Source: an uncultured Lachnospiraceae bacterium (GTDB lineage Bacteria; Bacillota; Clostridia; Lachnospirales; Lachnospiraceae). Taken from it: a stretch of DNA of 49,918 bases. The translations under genes were made by a program, and so were the position numbers. Where the stretch lies: NCBI GenBank assembly GCA_947588845.1, contig CANQAR010000011.1:1-49918 (forward strand), in the 5' to 3' direction. Under the pieces are notes generated by a model. The model worked only from the letters and a program-made list of their open reading frames with translations, did not search any database and had not been told where the DNA came from. Below, in pieces: positions 6,821 to 16,018 of the stretch; positions within the stretch are counted from its first letter, which is position 1; each line of letters opens with the position of its first letter.

Positions 6821-7813
6821 TTATTTCCAACTCTCTGCATTCCCTTCTATTTCTATAGAAAAACTGTTTTCAAGAATATTTGTTATAATTTTTACAATAC
6901 CGTAACCATTAACCTCCTTTTCTTTGTTTTTGTTTCCGGTACAATACAAGTATTGCGAATTTTCAGCATACCTATCCATAATATCTTTTGATGGCAAATT
7001 ACTGCATCCTTTTCTGTATACTGTAGAGCATGCGATATCACAGCTATCCCAGCCAAGTTCCAGCATTTTTTCAGATCCATCTGAACCATGATGGGGGATT
7101 TTTATAATATGCACATGTTCACCCAAAAAGGACTCTGGTATTTTCTCTATCGAAGCATCTTCTATGTCACCTGTCAAAAATATTCTCATATCCCCCAAGG
7201 CCAATACAAAAAATATCGATCTGTCATTTTTTATAAATTTATCCATGTATGTTTGTTTACGTATAATTTTTGAACTGGGAGCATAAGAAACCATTTCCAG
7301 AGGATAACTATTTATATCCTTCTGAAAACAAATTGAATTATAATACATTAAATCTTTTTTATCCGATGCTGAATAGATATTTAAATCTGTATCTCTTCTA
7401 ATTGAACATTGTTTCAGATAACCAAACAGTTCCCTGACTTCTTCACTGCATGTTACTTCCCGGGTATCTATACCTTCTGGAATCCAAATACTCGTTTTCT
7501 TTGACGCATAGTCAGTAATAATATCTTTCAACCCTTTGGAATGATCCAAATCCGGATGGGTCCAACATATAAAATCCAGCTCCTGGATATTTTCTTTTTT
7601 TAAAATATCCGTAGCCTTGTTAATATCATCCATCCTGAAACAGTCAACCATACCAGCAAAACTGACGCCTCCATCTGCCCGAATCAGAAAAAGAATTGTT
7701 TCCCCTTCTTTTTTATATCCTATAATATAGGTTTCAACAATCAGATTTTTTTCAAAAAATACCAGCTGTTTATACCGGGAAAGATCTGTTTTGAAAGAAT
7801 AGCCTCTATACAT
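6821..7813 (-). CDS. metallo-beta-lactamase-fold hydrolase, ComEC/Rec2-like
   Basis: A 330-residue metallo-beta-lactamase-fold protein without membrane segments. The metal-binding HxDxDH motif is intact (H86, D88, D90, H91), followed by LTGDIED (D216) and PHHGSDGS (H241-H242), the pattern of the soluble domain of ComEC-type proteins and of MBL proteins seen in defence or conflict loci. It probably hydrolyses a phosphodiester or nucleic acid; the substrate is unknown. It is the last gene of an AT-rich leftward operon; its start overlaps the end of the 56-aa gene by 8 nt, indicating translational coupling. Flanking genes are much richer in GC, suggesting horizontal transfer. Confidence 0.85.
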   Translation of the reverse strand: MYRGYSFKTDLSRYKQLVFFEKNLIVETYIIGYKKEGETILFLIRADGGVSFAGMVDCFRMDDINKATDILKKENIQELDFICWTHPDLDHSKGLKDIITDYASKKTSIWIPEGIDTREVTCSEEVRELFGYLKQCSIRRDTDLNIYSASDKKDLMYYNSICFQKDINSYPLEMVSYAPSSKIIRKQTYMDKFIKNDRSIFFVLALGDMRIFLTGDIEDASIEKIPESFLGEHVHIIKIPHHGSDGSEKMLELGWDSCDIACSTVYRKGCSNLPSKDIMDRYAENSQYLYCTGNKNKEKEVNGYGIVKIITNILENSFSIEIEGNAESWK

Positions 7814-7976
7814 GTTTAAACAACACTTTTCTTCCTGTTATAGCCGTATTATTTTTAAACGGCCGGATTGCTTCCACTTTGGATTTAGAAACAAACTGTC
7901 CTTTTACCTGCCCCTTTTTTTCATCACCTGATTGTAAACCATAAGGATTTTTGGTATTTGATATAAATTTTGTCAC
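7806..7976 (-). CDS. small protein (56 aa) between the MBL and TIGR04255-like genes
   Basis: A 56-codon frame starts with GTG, one nucleotide after the stop of the upstream gene, and ends 8 nt inside the MBL gene. AGGGGAG lies 9 nt before the GTG. The product is basic and soluble (VKGQFVSKSKVEAIRPF in the middle, ending KVLFKHV), with no membrane segment or cysteine. The tight spacing on both sides and the good ribosome binding site argue that it is real, though short. I recognise no family; it could be a partner subunit, inhibitor or antitoxin-like factor, which is speculation. Confidence 0.7.
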   Translation of the reverse strand: MTKFISNTKNPYGLQSGDEKKGQVKGQFVSKSKVEAIRPFKNNTAITGRKVLFKHV

Positions 7977-7977
7977 T

Positions 7978-8835
7978 TTAAATCACTCCCCTGATTTCAT
8001 TATTCGCAAATGTTTCCTTCTTTAATAATTCTACAAATTGATCCCTTAATGATCTTATAAAAATTTCAGATTCAATAGTATTTTGTTGCCTTAGTGTATT
8101 TTCAATCTGATCTTTTGAGGAAAGTAAAATCGACAGTTCTTTACCGTTTTCTTTATAAACATCCACATCCAAAACAACCTGATAAGCAGTCTTCTGACTC
8201 CCATCTTCTTGCTGCATTACACCTTCCTGAATATTTCTGGTATAATTCGTCTGGTATCCATTTGTAGTCAAAATTGTTACCATATTCGAAGCTGTACAAC
8301 CATAGTCAGGAAATTGTTTAATTAAATCATCCATATTAAAAGCAGCATGAGTAAAATACAAAGGTAAGCTGCTCAGAGAATCTAAAAAACATATATTTAT
8401 TTTTCTTAAACCAATTCTCAACGCACGAAAATATGATGATACATTCTTTATCGTATCAATTACTTCGGTTAACAATGTAATGTATCTATCAAAATTTTCA
8501 TGTCTTTTATCAATATCGATAGTAAATGTGAAAAAACTCTTACCTATTTCCAAACTTTTATTATCAGCGGACAAAAATCTGTAAACCGGGCTTCTGCTTA
8601 CACTGTTTATAGAAAATGGATTCTCGATCGGAAGATTTAATTCTATCTTTACTTGAAAATCTGCTTGATTTTCTACTCTGTTCTCCAGATTAACAAAACC
8701 TGCTTCGTAAAGAAATTGACGAAGTTTAAGGATGCAATTTTCAATGTCAGCTTCCAGGATTCCTTCATAATCCAATCGAAATAAAATCTGTTTTAAAAAA
8801 TTATGTTTTATTTCCAGACCCAAATTATTATTCAT
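7978..8835 (-). CDS. TIGR04255-like protein of unknown function
   Basis: A 285-residue soluble protein resembling the sporadically distributed TIGR04255 family: a predicted alternating strand/helix pattern, a central segment FLSADNKSLEIGKSFFTFTI, and RALRIGLRKIN, the position of the family's RiGLRYiN-like signature. Start chosen at the ATG 9 nt after GGGAGG; an upstream TTG would lie within the ribosome binding site. It is the first gene of the AT-rich three-gene operon ending in the MBL protein. The family has no established activity; its patchy distribution and partner suggest a defence or conflict role. Assignment from memory, not a search. Confidence 0.65.
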   Translation of the reverse strand: MNNNLGLEIKHNFLKQILFRLDYEGILEADIENCILKLRQFLYEAGFVNLENRVENQADFQVKIELNLPIENPFSINSVSRSPVYRFLSADNKSLEIGKSFFTFTIDIDKRHENFDRYITLLTEVIDTIKNVSSYFRALRIGLRKINICFLDSLSSLPLYFTHAAFNMDDLIKQFPDYGCTASNMVTILTTNGYQTNYTRNIQEGVMQQEDGSQKTAYQVVLDVDVYKENGKELSILLSSKDQIENTLRQQNTIESEIFIRSLRDQFVELLKKETFANNEIRGVI

Positions 8836-8864
8836 GGTATACTGCCTCCCTGCCAAGGTAATTT

Positions 8865-8870
8865 ATTATA
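8865..8870 (-). promoter_or_regulatory. extended -10 promoter of the MBL operon
   Basis: TGGTATAAT on the minus strand is a perfect extended -10 element; transcription would start about 20 nt before the ATG of the first gene. No clear -35 box is seen, as is common with extended -10 promoters. Confidence 0.65.
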
Positions 8871-8935
8871 CCACAATTTTTTCTTCAAAACTATTAAAAT
8901 ATACTTATTTTTTCTTCTATATATCCACTATATAG

Positions 8936-10117
8936 TCATTCTATCCCCTTAACATCTATCACGACAAACTCCGACCGGCAGCCAGTCTTAAACTTGATCG
9001 CCCAGTCGGATATTCCGGACGTAACGATGAAATTCGTATCTCCCCTCTTTGTATATCCGTAGGTCTTGTCGTTTATCCGCGTCCATTCCCCCAGATAATT
9101 GATCGGAAAGAACTGTCCGCCGTGCGTATGCCCCGAAAGGACCAGATCCGCGCGCGCCGCTTCCTGCGCCGCGTAATCCTGCGGCTGGTGATCCATCACA
9201 ATGGAAAATTTCTCCGGATCCAGGTCCCGCATCAGTTCCTCCATGGATGCGCGGGAGCTTCCATGCCGTTCCTCCGACCGGTCCTGCCTCCCGATCAGGT
9301 AAAAGTCATCCCCCAGCGGCACTGTCTCGTCCTGCAGAACGCGCACTCCGTTTTTCTCAAGCTCCTCCACCAGATCCGCGCCGCTGTATCCGCGGTAGTC
9401 GTTTCCATAATAGCCTTTGTCATGATTCCCAAACGCGAAGTATACGCCGTACGTGGTCTGTAAGGTCCCCAGCGCCGCACAGCTTTCCTTCATATCCTCC
9501 TTCGTGGTGTCGTCGTCCACATAATCTCCCACGATCAGCACCACATCCGGATTCGTCTCCTGCATCCGGGCAATTTCCCGCGCAAAGCCATCCCCGTGAA
9601 ATGTCGTCCCGACATGAGAATCCGCAAGCATCGCGATGCGCAGATCATCCACATTTTTTTCCGTAGTGATCACATAATCCTTCTCCCACACGTGGTGCGC
9701 CAGATACCAGCCGCATCCGAGATATACCGCCGTGATTCCAAGCGCCAGAATCCCCGCACAATAGCAGCTGCCGTCCCTGTTTCTGGTTCCGCTCTCCGAA
9801 CTTCTGATTTTCTGCTCACCGGTTTCGCGTCTCAAGCGGCATCCGCTTCTGCGCCCTGTCAGATACCAGAGTCCGTCACAGACCGCCCAGATGATCCCAA
9901 GATGCACAAGGACGATCACCATATTAATCGTATCAAATAAAAGCCAGAAAGCTGCCGTCATACCGGCCGTCAGCAGCGCGGATACCAGAATCCGCAGCCA
10001 CTTTCTGTCCCCTGCGATACGGTTCACAAAAACAAATCTGCCAAACCGGCTGACCAGAAAGATCAGGACGGCCAGCGCCGCCACAGCCATGCCCGCAAAA
10101 ATAAAAAACCACATCAT
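8936..10117 (-). CDS. membrane-anchored metallophosphoesterase (YkuE/YaeI-like)
   Basis: A 393-residue protein with about four N-terminal membrane segments (roughly residues 1-90 and 118-140) and a C-terminal calcineurin-like phosphoesterase domain. All metal-binding blocks are present: DSHVG, GDYVDDD, GNHD and GHTHGGQ. Such proteins act on phospho-lipids or phosphodiesters at the membrane; the substrate is not shown. GGAGG lies 12 nt before a double ATG. It appears to be a single-gene unit between the AT-rich MBL operon and a small hypothetical gene. Confidence 0.9.
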   Translation of the reverse strand: MMWFFIFAGMAVAALAVLIFLVSRFGRFVFVNRIAGDRKWLRILVSALLTAGMTAAFWLLFDTINMVIVLVHLGIIWAVCDGLWYLTGRRSGCRLRRETGEQKIRSSESGTRNRDGSCYCAGILALGITAVYLGCGWYLAHHVWEKDYVITTEKNVDDLRIAMLADSHVGTTFHGDGFAREIARMQETNPDVVLIVGDYVDDDTTKEDMKESCAALGTLQTTYGVYFAFGNHDKGYYGNDYRGYSGADLVEELEKNGVRVLQDETVPLGDDFYLIGRQDRSEERHGSSRASMEELMRDLDPEKFSIVMDHQPQDYAAQEAARADLVLSGHTHGGQFFPINYLGEWTRINDKTYGYTKRGDTNFIVTSGISDWAIKFKTGCRSEFVVIDVKGIE

Positions 10118-10230
10118 CAGCTTCTGAATCCTCCTTTTTCCGGTACAAAATTCAACTTCCGGCTAAAGTTATTCTTTCCTCTCAGTTTTCTTCCGCTTTC
10201 TTTCGAAAGCAAAACCGTCCGGCGTTACTA

Positions 10231-10545
10231 TCACCGATCTTTCCGCAGCCTTCCTTCCACAAGAAATACCTCATCGTCTTCCCTGATCTCCTGCTCGTAC
10301 ATCCAGGCATCCGGCTGTTTTACAGAACATTCTTCTCCTTCGCGTGATCGCATCGTCACGATTACCATAGGTTCATAATCGCTGCTTCTTTCCTCACAGC
10401 CAAAATCATCTTCATATATTCCAGTTATTGTATATTTCTCCCGCATTCTTTTCCCTTCTGTTTCAGCGAACACCCTCAAATGAATCACGAGGATGTCACC
10501 CTGTCTTTTAAACAAAACTTTATCATTTCTGTTTATACCTGTCAA
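10231..10545 (-). CDS. small conserved hypothetical protein
   Basis: A soluble, acidic protein of up to 104 residues, predicted mostly beta, including YTITGIYEDDFGCEERSSD and a C-terminal acidic patch. The TTG start at 10545 has AGGAAAG and GCAGG just upstream; an alternative ATG at codon 34 (71 residues) has GAAGGG before it and may be the true start. I associate the ITGIYEDDFGCEE type of sequence with lachnospiral small proteins of unknown function. No partner in the neighbourhood. Confidence 0.55.
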   Translation of the reverse strand: MTGINRNDKVLFKRQGDILVIHLRVFAETEGKRMREKYTITGIYEDDFGCEERSSDYEPMVIVTMRSREGEECSVKQPDAWMYEQEIREDDEVFLVEGRLRKDR

Positions 10546-10787
10546 CCTGCTTTCCTGTACTGTTTTCCCCTCATAGTAATAGGTATTTCCTTTAACCTGT
10601 TATAATCCGGGCCTATAATTTCAAAGTCCGGATAATCTGCCCGGATTTTTCAATCAAATGTCCATGCGAGCATGGCTATTTTCCTCATTGCTCGCGGGAA
10701 AAAAATTACAGAAATCGGGAGAGCAGGCATTCTTTCACCTCTCTCCCGAGCAATCTTAGAATCTCAGACAGAATTAGACAGAATACT

Positions 10788-11996
10788 TTACCGTATTTCT
10801 GCCTGATGTCTTTGATATAATTTAGAGCCTCCCGCCAGCAGCACCCCCGCCATTCCCAGATACAGGACAGGGACAAACTGCGTGTTTGTAAGATACGTCC
10901 CCGCAAAAGGCACAAGCCGGCAGTCAAATATATTCCACAGGGAAAGAAACATACTGGGAAGATAATCCCAGATCTGCGCCAGCACCCGAAAATGATACGG
11001 TATGTCCACAAACATGGACAGAATGATGACACCGCTGATTACCGCGAGCGTTCCGACCGCATTCCTCAAAATTTCCGACAGAACCATGACAAAAGCCCCC
11101 GCAAGAACCGCCGCTGCCAGCAGCAGCCCGTAACTGATCAGAACAGCCTGTCCGACGCTTATGGAACCCGAGTAATCCGGATAAATCAGCTGAAACGCCG
11201 CCCCAAAACCATCACAGCCATAAACCGCCAGTGCCAAAACCATTGCAGCCGCCGTATAAAGCAATGCAGTCCCCGCGGCAAAACTGATTCCGGCAAGTAT
11301 CTTGGCCAGATAAAGCGTTCTTTTTCCATAGCGGCTGCAGAAAATCAGCTGGTCCGTCTTCCTGGCCCGCTCCACCGGAAAAACACTGGAAAGGCAGATG
11401 GCAATCGTCAGCAAAGTCATAATCCCGATTGTGTAAAGACCGTCGAGCAGCATCCACCAGCCTTCTTTATACGCATACATAAAAGGAGTTTCCATCGACA
11501 TCTCCTGCTGCCGCCAGTATTCCTTTTCCCCTTCTGTGAGGTAAGCGCTGTTCCAGAGATTTTCCAGCATGTCCTGTCGTCCGGCGTACAGTTCTGTCTC
11601 ATCCGGCTTCCAGTTCAGAGTTTCCGCCGCATCCATATCACAGGTATTTGTCACAAACACGAAAATCGCGCTGTAGGGAAAGGCATACGTCCAGTACTCC
11701 TTCGTCCCGGCATAATGTCCTGATGTGTCCGGTATCTTCCCATAGGCGTCCCACGTCTCCTCCAGCAGCCGCTGATCGATTGGACGCCCGCTCAAAGTTT
11801 TCTCATACGTTCTGCTTCTCTGAAATATGGCATAATTTGAATCTATCTTTTTTTCATCGATATAGTAGGTACCAAGCAGCTGGCTGCAGACTGTCGATGC
11901 AGTCAGAAGCAGCATGATCACAACCGTTATCCATACAATTTTTCTGCCGAAAATTTTTTTCATTTCAAACTGATACAGCGTTTTTAAATTTTTCAT
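10788..11996 (-). CDS. ABC-2 type transporter permease
   Basis: A 402-residue membrane protein: one N-terminal segment (IVWITVVIMLLLTASTV), a long extracytoplasmic region to about residue 170, then about five more segments. This is the layout of ABC-2 permeases of the bacitracin/lantibiotic-export or YhgE type. Start chosen at the ATG preceded by GGGAGGAAGG. It follows the ATP-binding gene by 31 nt and is the last gene of the sigma-factor operon. Substrate unknown; self-protection against a peptide antibiotic is a common role of such pairs. Confidence 0.85.
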   Translation of the reverse strand: MKNLKTLYQFEMKKIFGRKIVWITVVIMLLLTASTVCSQLLGTYYIDEKKIDSNYAIFQRSRTYEKTLSGRPIDQRLLEETWDAYGKIPDTSGHYAGTKEYWTYAFPYSAIFVFVTNTCDMDAAETLNWKPDETELYAGRQDMLENLWNSAYLTEGEKEYWRQQEMSMETPFMYAYKEGWWMLLDGLYTIGIMTLLTIAICLSSVFPVERARKTDQLIFCSRYGKRTLYLAKILAGISFAAGTALLYTAAAMVLALAVYGCDGFGAAFQLIYPDYSGSISVGQAVLISYGLLLAAAVLAGAFVMVLSEILRNAVGTLAVISGVIILSMFVDIPYHFRVLAQIWDYLPSMFLSLWNIFDCRLVPFAGTYLTNTQFVPVLYLGMAGVLLAGGSKLYQRHQAEIR

Positions 11997-12027
11997 CTGC
12001 CTTCCTCCCAAACCTGGTACAGTGTTT

Positions 12028-12738
12028 TCAAATTATTCCTCTGCCCTTTTCCTCAAACTGCCGCAGGTAAAAATCTTCCAGATCCTCTGCTCCGTCCTCC
12101 CATTTTCCCTGCCAGATCATCTGTCCGTCTTTCATCATCAGCACCGTATCCGCGATATGCTCAATGTCGGAGACAATGTGGGTGGAAAGCAGAACAATCC
12201 TGGATTTCCCCAGCTCCCCGATCAGATTCCGGAACCGCACACGCTCCTTCGGGTCAAGGCCGGCCGTCGGCTCGTCCAGAACAAGAAGCTTTGGATCGTT
12301 CAGCAATGCCTGCGCAATGCCAAGACGCTGTTTCATGCCTCCGGAATACGTTTTGATTTTTCGTTTCCCGTTATCCTCCAAAGAAACCAGCTTCAGCAGC
12401 TCCGGTACTTTCTGTCTGGCCTGCTGCTTCGTCAATCCCTTCAAAGCGGCCATATAAAACAGAAAATCTTCTCCTTTAAATTCCGGATAATAGCCAAAAT
12501 CCTGGGGGAGATAGCCCAAAACCGCACGGTATTCCTCTGTCGACACATCCATGTGGTTAAAAGCGATCGTTCCGCCTGTCGGCTTTAATATTCCGCAGAT
12601 CATACGCATCAGGGTCGTCTTTCCCGCTCCGTTCGCCCCTAAAAGGCCGTACACACCCTTTTGCAGTCTGAGGGAAACACGGTCCACGGCGATTTTATTT
12701 CGATACTGTTTCGAAACTCTGTCTATACTAAGTTCCAT
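12028..12738 (-). CDS. ABC transporter ATP-binding protein
   Basis: A 236-residue ABC ATPase with all core motifs: Walker A GANGAGKT, signature YSGGMKQR, Walker B LLVLDEPTAGLDP and the switch His in LLSTHIVSD. Start chosen at the ATG after GGAGG; the longer upstream frame has no ribosome binding site. It lies directly upstream of the permease gene, and the two form a simple two-component exporter. Confidence 0.95.
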   Translation of the reverse strand: MELSIDRVSKQYRNKIAVDRVSLRLQKGVYGLLGANGAGKTTLMRMICGILKPTGGTIAFNHMDVSTEEYRAVLGYLPQDFGYYPEFKGEDFLFYMAALKGLTKQQARQKVPELLKLVSLEDNGKRKIKTYSGGMKQRLGIAQALLNDPKLLVLDEPTAGLDPKERVRFRNLIGELGKSRIVLLSTHIVSDIEHIADTVLMMKDGQMIWQGKWEDGAEDLEDFYLRQFEEKGRGII

Positions 12739-12823
12739 TTTACTAATTCCTCCGTCCAATGTATCATTCTTTGTTCGTGACAGGTGCCATCCTGATTTCT
12801 TCGTCTGCCGCACCGTTTTCCAT

Positions 12824-13540
12824 TCATGACAAACTCCATCTTAACTCTTCTGTCTGCCGCACCATTTTTTTCGTTTCCGACACACAGAGAATTAGCAAAA
12901 TAACCAGCAGCACAACCGCCCACGCAAAACCGCTCCTGTACAGCAGCCTGATCAGCCGCACCCGCAGCAGAGAATACAAGCTGCTTATACAAACCGCCGC
13001 GCCCATGCAGGCATACAGTCCTTCTTTTCCACGCAGATTCCTCAAAATCCATAAGCCCGTCACATCAGCCAGCAGATAGGAAATCATCAGATACACACCT
13101 GTCTGCGTAACCGTAAAGATGCTGTGAACACAGGCGAGCGGCATCAGCAGACACAGCAGAACCAGATGCAGCGCCCCCAGGATTCCCATCCGCGCCAGCA
13201 CCACGCTTTTCAGAGAAAAACGAGCGGACATTTCCAGTTCCTCCATTCCATAAGCCGCAGACCGGAAATTCTCCGTTACCGCCGACAGTGCGAGAAACGG
13301 CATAAACGCAGAGATGGCCCACAGCATGTCAAAATCCAAAACGCAGGCGCCCGCCAGAGACAGCAGAACCGGAAACAGCGATATCACCAATACCCGTTTT
13401 CGGATATATCCCGCCTGCGACAGCATAAAAGAAATCAGGCTGACCCTCTCCTGCGGAATATTCTCAAAAAAATCCTGTCTGTGCGCGGGAGCAGACGCCT
13501 CAAACGCCTCCCTCAGCGCTTCCTTCATTTTCCTGTTCAT
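12824..13540 (-). CDS. membrane protein downstream of an ECF sigma factor
   Basis: A 238-residue protein with a charged cytoplasmic N-terminus (MNRKMKEALREAFEASAPAHR) and six predicted membrane segments. Its start overlaps the sigma-factor stop by 4 nt (ATGA), showing translational coupling. I associate similar proteins with ECF-type sigma factors in Lachnospiraceae. No canonical anti-sigma zinc motif is visible, so a role in holding or signalling to the sigma factor is an inference from position. An accessory permease for the ABC pair is the alternative. Confidence 0.7.
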   Translation of the reverse strand: MNRKMKEALREAFEASAPAHRQDFFENIPQERVSLISFMLSQAGYIRKRVLVISLFPVLLSLAGACVLDFDMLWAISAFMPFLALSAVTENFRSAAYGMEELEMSARFSLKSVVLARMGILGALHLVLLCLLMPLACVHSIFTVTQTGVYLMISYLLADVTGLWILRNLRGKEGLYACMGAAVCISSLYSLLRVRLIRLLYRSGFAWAVVLLVILLILCVSETKKMVRQTEELRWSLS

Positions 13541-14061
13541 TCAAATCCCTCCTCCCTCAGCTGCTCTTTTAACTGTTTTCGCGCGTTTTTTATTTTCCGG
13601 TACACCGCAAACCTTGAAATCCCCATCATACTGCAGATCACCGAGACAGGCACCTCATTCACATAGCGCAGAAGCAGCAGTTCCTGACTTTCCCCATCCA
13701 GCCTGCGCAAGGCTCTTTTTATGGACACACGGGTAAGCGTCTCATCTTCCATAGCCACGTTATCCGGCACATCCGATGCCTGCATGGCCGCGTCATTCTG
13801 TACTTCTGATTTCTGTGCGGCCGCATTCTTCCACGTCTCTGCTGTCTGTTTGGACGATCGCTTCCGAAATTCATCGATGCAGAGATTGCGGGCAATCGTG
13901 TAAAGATACTCCAGAGACTTTCCCCGCTCCAGGTACCGGGCGCTGTCAAAATACCGCAGAAACGTCTCCTGGGTGATATCTTCCGCCGTTTCCTTATGGT
14001 TCAGTCTGAAATAGCAGTAGCGGTAGATTTTGTCGTACTGCTCACGTAAATCCATGGCCAC
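13537..14061 (-). CDS. RNA polymerase sigma-70 family factor, ECF type
   Basis: A 174-residue sigma factor with region 2 (YCYFRLNHKETAEDITQETFLRYF; core-binding and -10 recognition) and region 4 (LLLLRYVNEVPVSVICSMMGISRFAVYRKI; -35 helix-turn-helix). A polar Asn/Ala-rich linker of about 40 residues separates them. The GTG start (SD AAAGGAGG, 10 nt away) is preferred over an ATG two codons later, which is 16 nt from the SD. It heads the operon with the six-segment membrane protein and ABC transporter, so it likely directs this export response to cell-envelope stress. Confidence 0.88.
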   Translation of the reverse strand: MAMDLREQYDKIYRYCYFRLNHKETAEDITQETFLRYFDSARYLERGKSLEYLYTIARNLCIDEFRKRSSKQTAETWKNAAAQKSEVQNDAAMQASDVPDNVAMEDETLTRVSIKRALRRLDGESQELLLLRYVNEVPVSVICSMMGISRFAVYRKIKNARKQLKEQLREEGFE

Positions 14062-14192
14062 CTGGCTGAAACCTCCTTTCACTCTGTTTAACGGTACACC
14101 ACGGCTGAATGTGCGGCTTTCTATAAAAATCAAGGAGGAAAACGCTCTTTTTTTGAAGCATCTCCCTCCTGCTGTTTGCCAGTTTAAGCATA

Positions 14193-14816
14193 TTATTGCC
14201 TGCTGTTTAGATACTTTACCAGTTCTGCAACCGTTGTCACAGGATTGCTCTGCCTGCTGATAATCTCCGTATTTTCTTCCTTCAACACACGGATTCGCTG
14301 TTCTGCCCGTTCGATTGCCTTTTCCTGCAGCGGCTTTAACCGGTCATATACATCCTGATTTTTTTCATATTTCTCCAGGCGTCCCGGCTGTCTCAACATT
14401 CGTATCAATGTCTGACAGTCCGCTGCCTCCGCCTGCTGATTTACAAAATGCAACAGAAACCATAATTCGAATGATGGATTGGAATATGCCAGTTGATATC
14501 CTTTTCTTGCGGCTGCCTGTCTCGCTTTCTGTAGTGATTCATTGGAATTTTCATCCCGGTCAAATACACACCAGATCACATCTCCCTCATCTGGATAATA
14601 TGGGTTCACCCCCATGGTTGCTTCTGCTTTCTGAACAAGACGGTCCGCCGATTTATACTGCGATGAAATCGGAATAATATCAATAGGACATCCCCTGTTT
14701 CTGAAACGCTTAAAATACCGAATTTCTGTTTCTGTACCCTCACAGATAATGTATACTACCGATTTTCTCTTTCTTCCCCTTACAGGTTTTCGACTAATCT
14801 CTTTTACTCTCCCCAC
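14193..14816 (-). CDS. RloB-like nuclease subunit (AbiL-type defence)
   Basis: A 207-residue RloB-family protein. CEGTETE (from residue 25) provides the acidic Toprim-like glutamate, FDRDEN (D86, D88) the DxD pair, and NPSFELW (residues 113-119) and NPVTTV near the C-terminus are family signatures. RloB proteins are paired with AAA ATPases in the RloAB and lactococcal AbiLi/AbiLii abortive-infection systems and are thought to be the nuclease effector. The gene overlaps its ATPase partner by 13 nt, so both subunits are likely made together. Confidence 0.88.
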   Translation of the reverse strand: MGRVKEISRKPVRGRKRKSVVYIICEGTETEIRYFKRFRNRGCPIDIIPISSQYKSADRLVQKAEATMGVNPYYPDEGDVIWCVFDRDENSNESLQKARQAAARKGYQLAYSNPSFELWFLLHFVNQQAEAADCQTLIRMLRQPGRLEKYEKNQDVYDRLKPLQEKAIERAEQRIRVLKEENTEIISRQSNPVTTVAELVKYLNSRQ

Positions 14817-15988
14817 GCATCCGCACCTCCAATAAACGGAACTGCTCCATAACGGCCCTGCAGATACCCTTTGGAAATATTTTCTCCTTTCCTCGGAGAA
14901 AATTCCGTCAATGCATAGACCTCTGTCTGCATGGTTTTCTCATCTCTCTCCGCAAACCATATCTGATCACGTCTCAAAAGAGAAAGATCCAAAAGCCCGG
15001 TATCATGCGTTGTAAAGATCAATTGCGCATGATTGGTATTAACCGCCGGATCCTGAATCATTTCTATCAAATGGCGAGTGAGAAGAGGATGCATACTGGA
15101 CTCAATTTCATCTACAATCAATATCGAACCTGATTGTAATGCTTTCATCCACAGGCCAATCCTGGAAAAGAATCTCTGAGTCCCCATGGATTCTTCTCTG
15201 AGCATCAGCGAATAATCTGTTTCCTGTCCTGATTCATCAACCAGTCGATGCACTGTCAGAATATTAGGATTTTCTTCAGAACCGATAATTTGTACATCCC
15301 TGATTCCTAAATCTGCATACAATATCTCTCTTAGAACATGCTGCTTCTCCTTGTTGCCTTTCTTAATGATGGACAACACAGCTTCCAAAGACATCTTAGT
15401 ATCAGTCATATCTGGCATCTTCTCAAAAAACCACCGATAGGCTTTTTCTGTCTGGGCACAGTTCCACTCGTTTGAACTGACCAAATAAAGACGGTTATAT
15501 GCCGTTCTCCCGGCCAGTATCATCTGTTCCTGCATATTTTCACGGAACTCAAATTTGTCTTTCTCTCTTGAAAAAATAAGAGCTTCCCTGCCATTTGGCC
15601 AGTGATAAAGATACTCTGTCAAAATCCGGGTTCTATCGAAAGAAAATCCATAAGCATATTTAATTCCTTCATAAAAATAAATTATTTCAAAACAGGTTGG
15701 TACAGGCACATCTTTCGTAAACGCAAACGGTTCCTGCGGCAGTTTCTCCCCTTTCAGTAGTTTTGCATAAATTCCGCATATCATTTCCCTCATTAAAAGT
15801 AACGCATGAAGCACATTGCTTTTTCCGGCCGCATTCGCTCCATACAAAGCCATAACCGGAACCAGTTCTTTCTTTCCATCCGGAGAAAACAACACTTCTT
15901 TCATGGTTCTGTCTTTCGATGCTTTCATACTGATAACGGCTGTATTTTTAATTGATCTATGATTAGACACTGAAAACTGTAGCAGCAT
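14804..15988 (-). CDS. AAA-family ATPase, RloA/AbiLi-like
   Basis: A 394-residue ABC/SMC-type ATPase of the AAA_15/AbiLi class. FSVSNHRSIKN at the N-terminus, Walker A GANAAGKS (residues 50-57), Walker B ILIVDEIESSMHP and the switch LIFTTHDTGLLD are intact. It is co-transcribed with the RloB nuclease. The pair should act as an abortive-infection or phage-defence module, with the ATPase sensing infection and licensing the nuclease. GGAGG lies 6 nt before the ATG. Confidence 0.9.
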   Translation of the reverse strand: MLLQFSVSNHRSIKNTAVISMKASKDRTMKEVLFSPDGKKELVPVMALYGANAAGKSNVLHALLLMREMICGIYAKLLKGEKLPQEPFAFTKDVPVPTCFEIIYFYEGIKYAYGFSFDRTRILTEYLYHWPNGREALIFSREKDKFEFRENMQEQMILAGRTAYNRLYLVSSNEWNCAQTEKAYRWFFEKMPDMTDTKMSLEAVLSIIKKGNKEKQHVLREILYADLGIRDVQIIGSEENPNILTVHRLVDESGQETDYSLMLREESMGTQRFFSRIGLWMKALQSGSILIVDEIESSMHPLLTRHLIEMIQDPAVNTNHAQLIFTTHDTGLLDLSLLRRDQIWFAERDEKTMQTEVYALTEFSPRKGENISKGYLQGRYGAVPFIGGADAWGE

Positions 15989-16018
15989 AAAATCCCTCCA
16001 AAATCAGTTTTTGTTTCC

